Positions 7,645-15,465 of a DNA stretch of 64,000 bases are shown in pieces; positions within the stretch are counted from its first letter, which is position 1, and each line of letters starts with the position of its first letter. Source of the DNA: Streptomyces hawaiiensis (lineage in GTDB: Bacteria; Actinomycetota; Actinomycetes; Streptomycetales; Streptomycetaceae); assembly GCF_004803895.1 (NCBI RefSeq), contig NZ_CP021978.1:5394001-5458000 (forward strand). The letters are read 5' to 3'. Under the pieces are notes generated by a model. It saw nothing but the letters and a program-made list of their open reading frames with translations, was not told the DNA's origin and did not search any database. The translations under genes and the position numbers were made by a program.

Positions 7645-10490
7645 CGCCGGGCCTCCCCGGCCGCCCCGGCCTTCTGCCCCGGCGGGCCCTGCTGCCGCAT
7701 CCGGTCGGCCGTGTGCCGGTGGAGGGCGCGCATCGGGGCCGCCGTCTTCAACAGCATCTCCTCGTACTCGGCGTCCGGATCGGAGCCGAGCACGATCGCA
7801 CCGCCCGCCCCCAGATGCATCAGTCCGTCGGCGAAGACGGCGGTGCGGATCACGATGCTGAGGTCCGCACCGCCACCGCACCCGAAGTAGCCGAGGGCGC
7901 CGGAGTAGACGCCGCGGGCCTCGGTCTCCAGCGAGTCGATGATCTCCAGCGTGCGCAGCTTCGGCGCGCCGGTCATCGACCCGCCCGGGAAGCAGGCACG
8001 TACGCAGTCCACCGCGTCCGTGCCCGCCCGCAGCCTGCCCTCCACGGTCGACACCAGCTGGTGCACGGTGGCGTACGTCTCCGTGGCCATCAGCTTGGAG
8101 ACCCGCACGGTCCCGGTCCGGCAGACCTGCCCCAGGTCGTTGCGCAGCAGGTCCACGATCATCAGGTTCTCGGCCCGCGTCTTGGCGTCCGAGGCGAGCG
8201 CGTCCCGCAGCCGGGCGTCCTCCTCCGGCCCGTCGCCCCGGGGCGCGGTGCCCTTGACGGGCCGGGCCTCGGCGGTGCCGTCCCGGCCGATCCGCAGGAA
8301 CCGCTCGGGCGAGGAACCGGCCACCTCCAACTCCCCGAACCTCAGGAACGCCGCATAGGGGGCCGGGTTGTCGCGGCGCAGCGTCCGGTAGAACTCCAGC
8401 GCGTCGGGAGGGGCGGGTAACCGGGCGGCGTTCGTCAGGCAGACCTCGTAGCTGGTGCCGGACCGCAGCGCCCGCCGGCACGCCTCGATGTCGGCGATAT
8501 ACGTCGCCCGGTCGCGCACCAGCCACGGCTCGGCGGCGCCGGGGTCGGCCGGGGCCGGTTCTCCGGGCAGCGGCGGGCGCTCCGCCGCCACGCAGGAGAG
8601 TCCGGCCAGTACGCCCTCCAGCCAGTCGGCGGCCTCCCGCGCGGCCTGCGGGGTGTCCTCCGCCAGGCACACGGCGTAGGTGTACCCCGCCTCGTGGTCC
8701 ACCGCGATCACCCGGTCGGCGAACAGCCAGGCGGCGTCCGGGGCGGGGGAGCGGTGCCGGTTGGACGACCCGCAGTCCGCCTTCATCTCGTAGCCGAAGT
8801 AACCGACGTAGCCGCCGGTGAAGTCGAACGGCAGCCCGGTCGCGTCCACCCGGCGGTTGCTCAACTGCCGCTTCAGGTAGTCGAAGACACTCGCCCTCAC
8901 CCGCCGCATGGGCCGCCCCGCCCGCTCGATCTCACACCGCCCGGCACCGACGTCGTACCGCACGAACTCGGCCAGCGGCCCCTGGTCGTCCCCGAGGAAC
9001 GAGAACCGCGACCGTCCCGGCTCGACCAGCGAACTGTCCAGCCAGAAGCTCCGCGGCGACCCCGAGAACATCCGGCCGAAGACCGCCTCGGCGTCAACGG
9101 CCCCGGTGACCCGCCGGGTATGCAGCCGATACCCGACCCGCCCGGGCCGGCGGGGCCGGGGGATGGCGGCGGACGGGCCGGCCTCGGCATGCGTCTCCTG
9201 CTCCGCGTCCGGGGCGCCCCGGCCCGGCGCATCGGCCGAACCCACGGGGCCGACGCCACCGGCCACCGCAGCAGCCGAGACGACCTCACCCGACGCGACG
9301 GCCCCACCGGCCGCGAGCGTCCCGGGCTCGTCGGGTACGACTGCCGCGGGCTCGCCGGACGCGAGCGTCCCGCGCCCGCTGGGCATGAGCGTCCCGGGCC
9401 CGCTGGGCACGAGCGTCTCGGCCTCGCTGGGCGCGAGCGTCTCGGCCTCGCCAGGTATGACCGTCTCGGGCTCGTCGGGTACGACTGCCGCGGGCCCGCT
9501 GGGCGCAAGCGCCTCGCCTCGGCCGGGTACGACCGTCTCGGGCCCGTCGGGTATGACTGCCCCGGGCTTGCCGGTCGCGAGTGTCCCGGACCTGCTGGGC
9601 GCGAGCGTCCCGGGCTCGCCGTGTACGAGCGTCCCGGCCCCGCCGGGCACGACCGCCCCGGCCCCGCCGGACAACACCGCCCCGGCCCCGCCGCACACGG
9701 CCGCCCCGGCCCCGCCAGGCGTGCTCGCAGTGGCCTGCGCGAGTGCGGCGACCTGGAAGGCGGCCGCGGCCACGGGACGACGCAGGCCGGCAAGGTCGAG
9801 AACGCCCCCCGGTATCCGGCGGGCCCCCGTATCGCACTCCGGGACGAGCGGCCGCCGACGGACCCCCTCGTGCGACGGCACCGCCGTGTTCTTCGTGCGC
9901 AGCTTGCCCGCCCGCGCGGCGGTGAGGTTCCGGAAGTTCACGAGCATGCGGTGCCCGTACTCCGTGAGGACCGACTCCGGATGGAACTGCACTCCCCACA
10001 GCGGCCGGCTGCGGTGCCGGAGCCCCATCAGGACACCGTCCTCCGCCCAGGCCGTGGCCTCCAGCGTCTCCGGCAGGGGCTCGCGCACGGCCAGGGAGTG
10101 GTAGCGGACGGCGGTGAAGTGCTGCGGCAGGCCGTGGAACAGGTCCCGTCCGTCATGGCGGATCGTGGACAGATGCCCGTGCCGCGGCTCCGGAGCGGGC
10201 CCCACCAGCCCGGCCTCGCCGAGCGCGATGCCCTGATGCCCCAGACACACACCGAGCACCGGAACCGGCGAGGTGGCGAGCAGTCTGCCCCCGATGCCGA
10301 AGTCACGGGTCTCGCCCGGATGCCCGGGGCCGGGGGAGACCACGAGATTGTCGAACGCCCGGAGATCAGGAAGACCGTCGACGGGCGCGTCGTTCCGGAC
10401 CACGACCGGCTCCTCGCCGTTGACCTCGGCGATCAGCTGGAACAGGTTGTACGTGTAAGAGTCGTAATTGTCGATGAGCAGGGTCTTCAC
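7641..10490 (-). CDS. pabAB: Fused aminodeoxychorismate synthase PabA-PabB with a repeat-rich linker
   Basis: A 949-residue fusion. Residues 1-195 are a class I glutamine amidotransferase with Cys82 in GVCLGHQG and His170/Glu172 in FHPES. From about 450 to the end is the chorismate-using PabB domain with ENLMIVDLLRNDLGQV and PGGSMTGAPK. PVKGT carries Lys746, the residue typical of aminodeoxychorismate synthase rather than anthranilate synthase. The domains are separated by about 250 residues, of which 260-395 are seventeen eight-residue repeats. That makes the protein much longer than ordinary actinobacterial PabAB fusions as I know them. The enzyme turns chorismate and glutamine into 4-amino-4-deoxychorismate. 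It sits 30 bp after the ABM gene and heads the biosynthetic part of the operon. Confidence 0.93.
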   Translation of the reverse strand: MKTLLIDNYDSYTYNLFQLIAEVNGEEPVVVRNDAPVDGLPDLRAFDNLVVSPGPGHPGETRDFGIGGRLLATSPVPVLGVCLGHQGIALGEAGLVGPAPEPRHGHLSTIRHDGRDLFHGLPQHFTAVRYHSLAVREPLPETLEATAWAEDGVLMGLRHRSRPLWGVQFHPESVLTEYGHRMLVNFRNLTAARAGKLRTKNTAVPSHEGVRRRPLVPECDTGARRIPGGVLDLAGLRRPVAAAAFQVAALAQATASTPGGAGAAVCGGAGAVLSGGAGAVVPGGAGTLVHGEPGTLAPSRSGTLATGKPGAVIPDGPETVVPGRGEALAPSGPAAVVPDEPETVIPGEAETLAPSEAETLVPSGPGTLMPSGRGTLASGEPAAVVPDEPGTLAAGGAVASGEVVSAAAVAGGVGPVGSADAPGRGAPDAEQETHAEAGPSAAIPRPRRPGRVGYRLHTRRVTGAVDAEAVFGRMFSGSPRSFWLDSSLVEPGRSRFSFLGDDQGPLAEFVRYDVGAGRCEIERAGRPMRRVRASVFDYLKRQLSNRRVDATGLPFDFTGGYVGYFGYEMKADCGSSNRHRSPAPDAAWLFADRVIAVDHEAGYTYAVCLAEDTPQAAREAADWLEGVLAGLSCVAAERPPLPGEPAPADPGAAEPWLVRDRATYIADIEACRRALRSGTSYEVCLTNAARLPAPPDALEFYRTLRRDNPAPYAAFLRFGELEVAGSSPERFLRIGRDGTAEARPVKGTAPRGDGPEEDARLRDALASDAKTRAENLMIVDLLRNDLGQVCRTGTVRVSKLMATETYATVHQLVSTVEGRLRAGTDAVDCVRACFPGGSMTGAPKLRTLEIIDSLETEARGVYSGALGYFGCGGGADLSIVIRTAVFADGLMHLGAGGAIVLGSDPDAEYEEMLLKTAAPMRALHRHTADRMRQQGPPGQKAGAAGEARR
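9306..9713. repeat. 24-bp tandem repeat (about 17 copies) in the pabAB linker
   Basis: On the plus strand units such as GAGCGTCTCGGCCTCGCTGG recur every 24 bases. In the PabAB frame they encode 17 degenerate octapeptides (residues 260-395), for example GAGAVVPG, EPGTLAPS, GPETVVPG and EAETLAPS. The consensus is roughly x-x-G/E-T/A-L/V-x-P-S/G/D. All copies are in frame and free of stops. The regularity and divergence between copies suggest an expanding, then diversifying, coding minisatellite. Confidence 0.92.
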
Positions 10491-10520
10491 CCGCCCACCT
10501 CCCTCTGTTCGTTCGCGGGC

Positions 10521-11099
10521 CTATGTGGCCCGGCGTTTGTGCCGCCCGCGCAGCGCCTGGAGCGACGGGTACAGCCATTTCCGGAAGAAACGCTGGAGCC
10601 GCGGCATGAGAATCCAGGTGACAAGGGCCGTCACACACAGACACAACAACAGCGTGCGAAACAGTGCATTGAGGTCACCGAGATAGGGAAGCACCGTCAG
10701 ATTGAACAGGAGCACCGGCGGGAAAACCGCGCTCATATTCACGAACCACAGTTTCCATTTCGACGGCGGAGCCGGTGGCGCGGGTGTAAGGGTCTGCGCG
10801 TCGAACCAGGCCCGGGCACCCGGCACCCTCCGGCGCTCCGCCTCCCGGGCGACCCCCTCCAGTCGGGCGTCCCACTGTTCCCGGGAGGGCGATTTCTCCC
10901 AGGCCAGGGCCGAACCCTCGCTGGCGAAGCGATAGACGACATGCCACTCCGCCCCTCCGTCGACAAGTACGCCACCCCCCAGAAACCCCGGCTGCCGCGC
11001 GGTCGCGCCCAGTAAGGCCCACCCCCAGGAGTGGAAGTCGGCCGCACGGCCCGGCGTCACGCGATAGGCCACGGTGACCGTGACTGGATTACTGGTCAC
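10521..11099 (-). CDS. ABM-domain protein with C-terminal membrane segments
   Basis: A 192-residue protein. The first 100 residues (starting MTSNPVTVTVAYRVTPGRAA, with WHVVYRFASEGSALAW) resemble antibiotic-biosynthesis-monooxygenase type ferredoxin-like folds. The C-terminal part has two hydrophobic segments (around 125-145 and 150-170) and ends in a basic tail. Proteins of this layout are known in bacteria, but their role is not established. It is the first gene of the aminobenzoate operon, 30 bp before pabAB, so a membrane-associated role in the pathway or in handling its product is possible. No catalytic residues can be named. Confidence 0.75.
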   Translation of the reverse strand: MTSNPVTVTVAYRVTPGRAADFHSWGWALLGATARQPGFLGGGVLVDGGAEWHVVYRFASEGSALAWEKSPSREQWDARLEGVAREAERRRVPGARAWFDAQTLTPAPPAPPSKWKLWFVNMSAVFPPVLLFNLTVLPYLGDLNALFRTLLLCLCVTALVTWILMPRLQRFFRKWLYPSLQALRGRHKRRAT

Positions 11100-11226
11100 G
11101 CCGTCCCGTACGGAAAGCGCTCACCGCGCGTTCAAGATTCAACAAACAATTTTCCGGTTCTTCGCAAGGCAGCTGGAAGATTGTCCGGAAGGCGAAGACT
11201 TTCCACAGCTGGGAAAGCCCTTCCGC
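11100..11226 (-). promoter_or_regulatory. AT-rich promoter region of the aminobenzoate operon
   Basis: This gap upstream of the operon is clearly richer in A and T than its surroundings (notably 11130-11215). It contains an inverted repeat, CTTTCC-N7-GGAAAG, at 11199-11217 that could be an operator. Several TTGAA-like hexamers are present on the minus strand, but I cannot pick one promoter. The EamA gene ends at 11227, so termination of that transcript must also occur here. Confidence 0.4.
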
Positions 11227-12084
11227 TCACCGCGGTGCGACAGCGCGCTCCTCCGCCTCCACCGGCGCCTCCCCGAACCGCGACAACGCCAGCGCCCCGG
11301 CCACCGCCACCGCGAAACCGAGGATCGCCAGCCACCCCAGCCCCGGCCGCGTCCGGTCCCCGAGCCACACCACACCGATCAGCGCGGGCGCGACGGTCTC
11401 TCCGAGCACCAGCCCGGCCGTCGCCGTCGTCACCGACCCGCGCTGCAGGGCCGAGGTCAGCAGCAGGAACGCGGCCCCGCCGCCGAGCAGCAGCGCGTAC
11501 GTCGCCGGATTGGGGAACAGCTCACCGGGCGACAGCCCGTCGATGAGCCGCACCGACACCTCCACCACCCCGAACCCGAGCCCCGACCCCAGCCCGAGCG
11601 CCAGCGCCCGCCCCCGCTCCGGCAGCCGCCCGCCCGCCGCCCCGAGCAGCAGCACCCCACCCGCCGCCCCGAGCATCGCCCACTTCAGCCCGGCCGGCCC
11701 GGCCTCGTCGCCCTCCGCCCCCGACGCCAGCCCCAGCAGCGCGAGCCCGGCACACACCACCGCCACCGCCGCCCACTCGACGCGGCTCAGCCGCACCTTG
11801 AGCAGCCGCGCCGCGACCACGGCCGTCACCGCGAGGCTCGCGGCCATCGCCGCCCCCACGGCGTAGATCGGCACGGACCGCAGGGCGAGGATCTGGAGTA
11901 CGAAACCGAGCCCGTCCAGCGCGAGGCCGGCCAGATACCGCCACTGCCGCAGCGCCCGCCACAGCAGTGCCAGGTCCCCGCCCGGGCCGGTCGCCGCCGC
12001 CGACCGCGCGGCGATCGCCTGCAACACCGTCGCCGTACCGAAGCAGACGGCCGCACCAAGGGCACACACCATTCCAAAAATCAC
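11227..12084 (-). CDS. EamA/DMT-family membrane transporter
   Basis: A hydrophobic protein of about 285 residues made of roughly ten transmembrane helices, beginning VIFGMVCALGAAVCFGTATVLQ. It resembles drug/metabolite transporter (DMT) superfamily proteins. The substrate is unknown. The start is uncertain. I prefer GTG 12084 because TACTGT lies six bases upstream (12091-12096), the spacing expected for a leaderless transcript. ATG 12072 and ATG 12123 are alternatives. It is divergent from the lipoprotein gene at 12197 and lies upstream of the aminobenzoate operon on the same strand, but a 127-bp gap separates them. Confidence 0.72.
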   Translation of the reverse strand: MIFGMVCALGAAVCFGTATVLQAIAARSAAATGPGGDLALLWRALRQWRYLAGLALDGLGFVLQILALRSVPIYAVGAAMAASLAVTAVVAARLLKVRLSRVEWAAVAVVCAGLALLGLASGAEGDEAGPAGLKWAMLGAAGGVLLLGAAGGRLPERGRALALGLGSGLGFGVVEVSVRLIDGLSPGELFPNPATYALLLGGGAAFLLLTSALQRGSVTTATAGLVLGETVAPALIGVVWLGDRTRPGLGWLAILGFAVAVAGALALSRFGEAPVEAEERAVAPR

Positions 12085-12196
12085 AAATCGACAGTAGGGG
12101 AGCGGCTGCCGACGGGGGGCCATGCGCGCCCGTTCACACCGATCTCTAGGCTGACCGTCTGTCAGTGCACGACGGGGAGACTGGGGGAGCACGCAC

Positions 12197-12544
12197 ATGG
12201 CTGAAACACGGCGAAGGCTGCGCTCGAGCACGGTGGTGCTGGGGGGCATGGGCGTCCTCGCGGCGGCCCTGTCCGCGTGCGGTTCCGACCCCGACCGCCG
12301 CTGCGTGGACCGGGACAGCTACGACTACATCAACGGCTACAAGATCGTCGCCGACAAGAACTGCTCGTCCGGTACGTCCTCCTCCGGCAAGGGCCGCAAG
12401 AAGACCGGCAAGGCCACGGCCACCGACGCCGACTGGTACTACGACGCCGACACCAGCGGCGGCTACGCCGACAACGGCACCTTCAGCCGCAGCGAGGCCG
12501 TCGACCGGGGCGGCTTCGGCTGCTCCGGCAGCGGCGGCGGCTGA
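12197..12544 (+). CDS. YgiB-like (DUF1190-type) lipoprotein
   Basis: A 115-residue lipoprotein with a basic N-region, hydrophobic core and lipobox LSAC (cleavage before about Cys31). The mature part contains SYDYINGYKIVADKNC, a WYY segment and a C-terminal RGGFG followed by glycine and serine. That pattern recalls Escherichia coli YgiB. The next gene, 16 bp downstream, is a YgiC-type ATP-grasp protein, the same order as ygiB-ygiC, which strengthens the call. The function of this pair is not established in any organism I know of. The start ATG 12197 follows a GGGGAG ribosome-binding site. Confidence 0.68.
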   Translation: MAETRRRLRSSTVVLGGMGVLAAALSACGSDPDRRCVDRDSYDYINGYKIVADKNCSSGTSSSGKGRKKTGKATATDADWYYDADTSGGYADNGTFSRSEAVDRGGFGCSGSGGG

Positions 12545-12560
12545 CGGGCGGGCACGGCAG

Positions 12561-13736
12561 ATGGAACGCCGGACCATGGAGCCCCGCCCCGGCTGGCAGC
12601 GGACCGTCGAGGAACAGGGCCTGATCTACCCCCTCACCCGCTACCCCGACGACTCCCTGCGCCCCTACTGGGACGAGAGTGCGTACTACGTCTTCTCCCT
12701 GGAGGAGATCGAGGCCCTCGAAGAGGTGGTCGAGGACCTCCACCGCATGTGCCTGGCGGCCGCCGAGCACATCGTCACGGAGGACCGCTTCGCCGACCTG
12801 GGCATCACCGACCCCCGCGTCGCCCGCACGGTCGCCGAGGCCTGGCACCGCCGCGCCGAACTCCCCTCCGTCTACGGCCGCTTCGACCTCCGCTACGACG
12901 GCACCGGCCCGGCCAAGCTCCTGGAGTACAACGCCGACACCCCCACCTCACTGGTGGAGGCCGCGTCACCCCAGTGGTTCTGGATGGAGGAACGCTTCCC
13001 CGGCGCGGACCAGTGGAACTCCCTGCACGAACGCCTGATCGGCGCCTGGAAGAAGCAGGCCGCCCTGCTCCCGCCGGGCAGCCCTCTCTACTTCGCGTAC
13101 TCCTCCGCCGACGAACTCGGCGAGGACATGATGACGGTCGCCTACCTGAAGGAGACCGCCGAGCAGGCCGGCCTCGCCACCGACTGGATCTCCATGGAGG
13201 AGATCGGCTGGGACCGCCTCTCCGGCCGCTTCGTCGACCAGCGCCTCCGCTTCATCCGCAGCGTCTTCAAGCTCTACCCCTGGGAATGGCTCACCACCGA
13301 CCGCTTCGCCGACCACGTCCTCGACACCCTCGACAACGGCGGCGGCACGGGCTCCACCCTCTGGATCGAGCCGGCCTGGAAGATGCTCCTCAGCAACAAG
13401 GCCCTCCTCGCCGTCCTCTGGGAGCTCTACCCCGGCCACCCCAACCTCCTCCCGGCGTACCTGGACGGCCCGCGAGACCTGCCGGGCTGGGTCGCCAAGC
13501 CCCTCCTCGGCCGAGAGGGTGCGGGCGTCACGGTCCACGAGCCCGGATCCGCCCCCGCCCTGCGCGACGAGCCCTGCTGCTACCAGCAACTGGCCCCGCT
13601 CCCCGACTTCGACGGCAACCGAGTGGTCCTGGGCGCGTGGGTGGTGGAGAACGAGTCGGCGGGTCTGGGCATCAGGGAGTCCTCAGGCCTGATCACCGAC
13701 GAGTACGCGAGGTTCCTGCCCCACGTGATCCTCTAA
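12561..13736 (+). CDS. Glutathionylspermidine synthase-like ATP-grasp protein (YgiC type)
   Basis: A 391-residue protein of the glutathionylspermidine synthase preATP-grasp family. Visible signatures include RFDLRYDGTGPAKLLEYNADTP near residue 110, WIEPAWKMLLSNKALLAVLW, and the ATP-binding stretch VAKPLLGREGAGVTV. In the family such enzymes form an amide bond between a peptide carboxylate and a polyamine or other amine. YgiC-type members lack the amidase domain, as here, and have no settled substrate. It directly follows the YgiB-like lipoprotein gene and is probably co-transcribed. ATG 12561 is assumed; ATG 12576 is possible. Confidence 0.85.
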   Translation: MERRTMEPRPGWQRTVEEQGLIYPLTRYPDDSLRPYWDESAYYVFSLEEIEALEEVVEDLHRMCLAAAEHIVTEDRFADLGITDPRVARTVAEAWHRRAELPSVYGRFDLRYDGTGPAKLLEYNADTPTSLVEAASPQWFWMEERFPGADQWNSLHERLIGAWKKQAALLPPGSPLYFAYSSADELGEDMMTVAYLKETAEQAGLATDWISMEEIGWDRLSGRFVDQRLRFIRSVFKLYPWEWLTTDRFADHVLDTLDNGGGTGSTLWIEPAWKMLLSNKALLAVLWELYPGHPNLLPAYLDGPRDLPGWVAKPLLGREGAGVTVHEPGSAPALRDEPCCYQQLAPLPDFDGNRVVLGAWVVENESAGLGIRESSGLITDEYARFLPHVIL

Positions 13737-13762
13737 GAGGGGCTGAGGGCCCACGCCTGTAA

Positions 13763-13850
13763 GGGGCGCGGGGCTGTGACATGTGCGGCTTCGCCGCGTG
13801 GGCGCGATCAACCACATGCGACCCGCACCCGGCACCGAAGAGCAACCCGG
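13763..13850. repeat. Dispersed Streptomyces intergenic repeat
   Basis: The segment starting GGGGCGCGGGG and running through GCGCGATCAACCACA to ACCCGCACC matches the pattern seen twice at 62310-62450 and once at 35456-35490. It sits between the YgiC-like gene and the glyA leader. It shows a small internal hairpin (GCGGCTTCGCCGC) that the other copies lack. No gene is seen here. Confidence 0.65.
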
Positions 13851-13887
13851 CGGACGCCCCCCGCCCACCCCACCCGGTAGGCTGACC

Positions 13888-13968
13888 GAGGGCCGTGACT
13901 GGCGCGCTGGGATGGACGAACCATCGGGGAGCGGCCCGAGAGATGAGTGCCGTGCGCCTGGGCCGTAC
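13888..13968 (+). ncRNA. ZTP (pfl) riboswitch upstream of glyA
   Basis: The leader contains the conserved pfl-motif blocks in order: GGCCGTGACTGGCG (13891-13904), then AACCATCGGGGAGCG (13919-13933), then GCCGTGCGCCTGGGC (13949-13963). These build the two-domain ZTP/ZMP aptamer with its pseudoknot and the CCUGGGC element. Family knowledge ties this RNA to sensing ZTP, a signal of low 10-formyl-THF, and to turning on folate and purine genes including glyA. The aptamer ends about 35 nt before the ATG, so control at translation initiation or by a short terminator is possible. Confidence 0.88.
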
Positions 13969-14003
13969 CGTGAACGCTGAACGCAACGTCCGGAGGTCCA
14001 CAC

Positions 14004-15452
14004 ATGTCAGCCGAGCCCCTCTCCACCGCTTCCACCGCCTACCGCGCCGCCCTCGACGTGATCCGTGCCGTGGAACCCCGCGTGGCGGACGCCATCGGCC
14101 AGGAGGTCGCCGACCAGCGCGAGATGCTCAAGCTGATCGCCTCCGAGAACTACGCCTCCCCGGCCACGCTCCTGGCGATGGGCAACTGGTTCAGCGACAA
14201 GTACGCCGAGGGCACCATCGGCCGCCGCTTCTACGCTGGCTGCCGCAACGTCGACACCGTCGAGTCCCTCGCCGCCGAGCACGCCAAGGAACTCTTCGGC
14301 GCCCGCCACGCCTACGTCCAGCCGCACTCCGGCATCGACGCCAACCTCGTCGCCTTCTGGGCCGTCCTCGGCGCCCGCGTCGAGGTGCCCTTCCTGGAGA
14401 AGACCGGCGTCCGCCAGATCAACGAGCTGACCGACGCCGACTGGGCGGAGCTGCGCCAGGCCTTCGGCAACCAGCGCATGCTCGGCATGTCCCTGGACGC
14501 CGGCGGCCACCTCACCCACGGCTTCCGCCCGAACATCTCCGGCAAGATGTTCGACCAGCGCTCCTACGGCACCGACCCGGCCACCGGCCTGATCGACTAC
14601 GAGGCCCTGCGCGCGAGCGCCCGTGAGTTCAAGCCGCTGATCATCGTGGCGGGCTACTCGGCGTACCCCCGCCTGGTGAACTTCCGGATCATGCGCGAGA
14701 TCGCCGACGAGGTCGGCGCGACCCTCATGGTCGACATGGCGCACTTCGCCGGCCTGGTCGCGGGCAAGGTCCTGACCGGCGACTTCGACCCGGTCCCGCA
14801 CGCCCAGATCGTGACGACGACCACCCACAAGTCGCTGCGCGGCCCCCGCGGCGGCATGGTCCTGTGCGACGACTCCCTGAAGGACCAGGTCGACCGCGGC
14901 TGCCCCATGGTCCTCGGCGGCCCGCTCCCGCACGTCATGGCCGCCAAGGCCGTGGCCCTGGCCGAGGCCCGCCAGGAGTCCTTCCGCGACTACGCCCAGC
15001 GCATCGTGGACAACTCCCGGGCCCTCGCCGAGGGCCTGATGCGCCGCGGCACGACCCTCGTGACCGGTGGCACGGACAACCACCTGAACCTGATCGACGT
15101 CGCCTCCTCCTACGGCCTCACCGGCCGCCAGGCCGAGGCCGCCCTGCTCGACTCGGGCATCGTCACCAACCGCAACGCCATCCCCGCCGACCCGAACGGC
15201 GCCTGGTACACCTCCGGCATCCGCATCGGCACCCCCGCCCTGACCACGCGTGGCCTGGGCACCGCCGAGATGGACGAGGTCGCCGGCCTCATCGACCGCG
15301 TCCTCACCACCACGGAGCCGGGCACGACCAAGTCGGGCGCTCCCTCCAAGGCGGCCCACGTGCTCGACGCCAAGGTCGCCGACGAGATCTCCCGCCGCGC
15401 CACCGACCTCGTGGCCGGTTTCCCGCTGTACCCGGAGATCGACCTGGGCTGA
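14004..15452 (+). CDS. glyA: Serine hydroxymethyltransferase
   Basis: A 482-residue PLP enzyme interconverting serine plus THF with glycine plus 5,10-methylene-THF in the cytoplasm. SHMT signatures are clear: LIASENYASPATL, YAEG..GRRFYAGC, VDMAHFAGLVAGK and the PLP lysine in TTTTHKSLRGPRGG. Length is slightly above the usual 415-430 residues because of an N-terminal extension and an internal segment near 155-190. A ZTP riboswitch precedes it, which fits its role in one-carbon supply. The ATG follows CGGAGG with correct spacing. Confidence 0.96.
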   Translation: MSAEPLSTASTAYRAALDVIRAVEPRVADAIGQEVADQREMLKLIASENYASPATLLAMGNWFSDKYAEGTIGRRFYAGCRNVDTVESLAAEHAKELFGARHAYVQPHSGIDANLVAFWAVLGARVEVPFLEKTGVRQINELTDADWAELRQAFGNQRMLGMSLDAGGHLTHGFRPNISGKMFDQRSYGTDPATGLIDYEALRASAREFKPLIIVAGYSAYPRLVNFRIMREIADEVGATLMVDMAHFAGLVAGKVLTGDFDPVPHAQIVTTTTHKSLRGPRGGMVLCDDSLKDQVDRGCPMVLGGPLPHVMAAKAVALAEARQESFRDYAQRIVDNSRALAEGLMRRGTTLVTGGTDNHLNLIDVASSYGLTGRQAEAALLDSGIVTNRNAIPADPNGAWYTSGIRIGTPALTTRGLGTAEMDEVAGLIDRVLTTTEPGTTKSGAPSKAAHVLDAKVADEISRRATDLVAGFPLYPEIDLG

Positions 15453-15465
15453 CGCCCACGGCTCG

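Noticed and set aside
9306..9713. CRISPR-like look of the regular 24-bp units
   Set aside because: There are no unique spacers, units are contiguous and diverge gradually, and the array is in frame within PabAB. No cas genes are present.
7641..10490. Anthranilate synthase (TrpE-TrpG) instead of PabAB
   Set aside because: The active-site motif is PVKGT with Lys rather than the PIAGT of anthranilate synthase, and a class IV lyase gene is in the same operon.
8694..11015. A 773-codon plus-strand frame with regular repeats
   Set aside because: It is antisense to pabAB; its repeats are the 24-bp minisatellite read in another frame. The minus-strand frame has all catalytic motifs.
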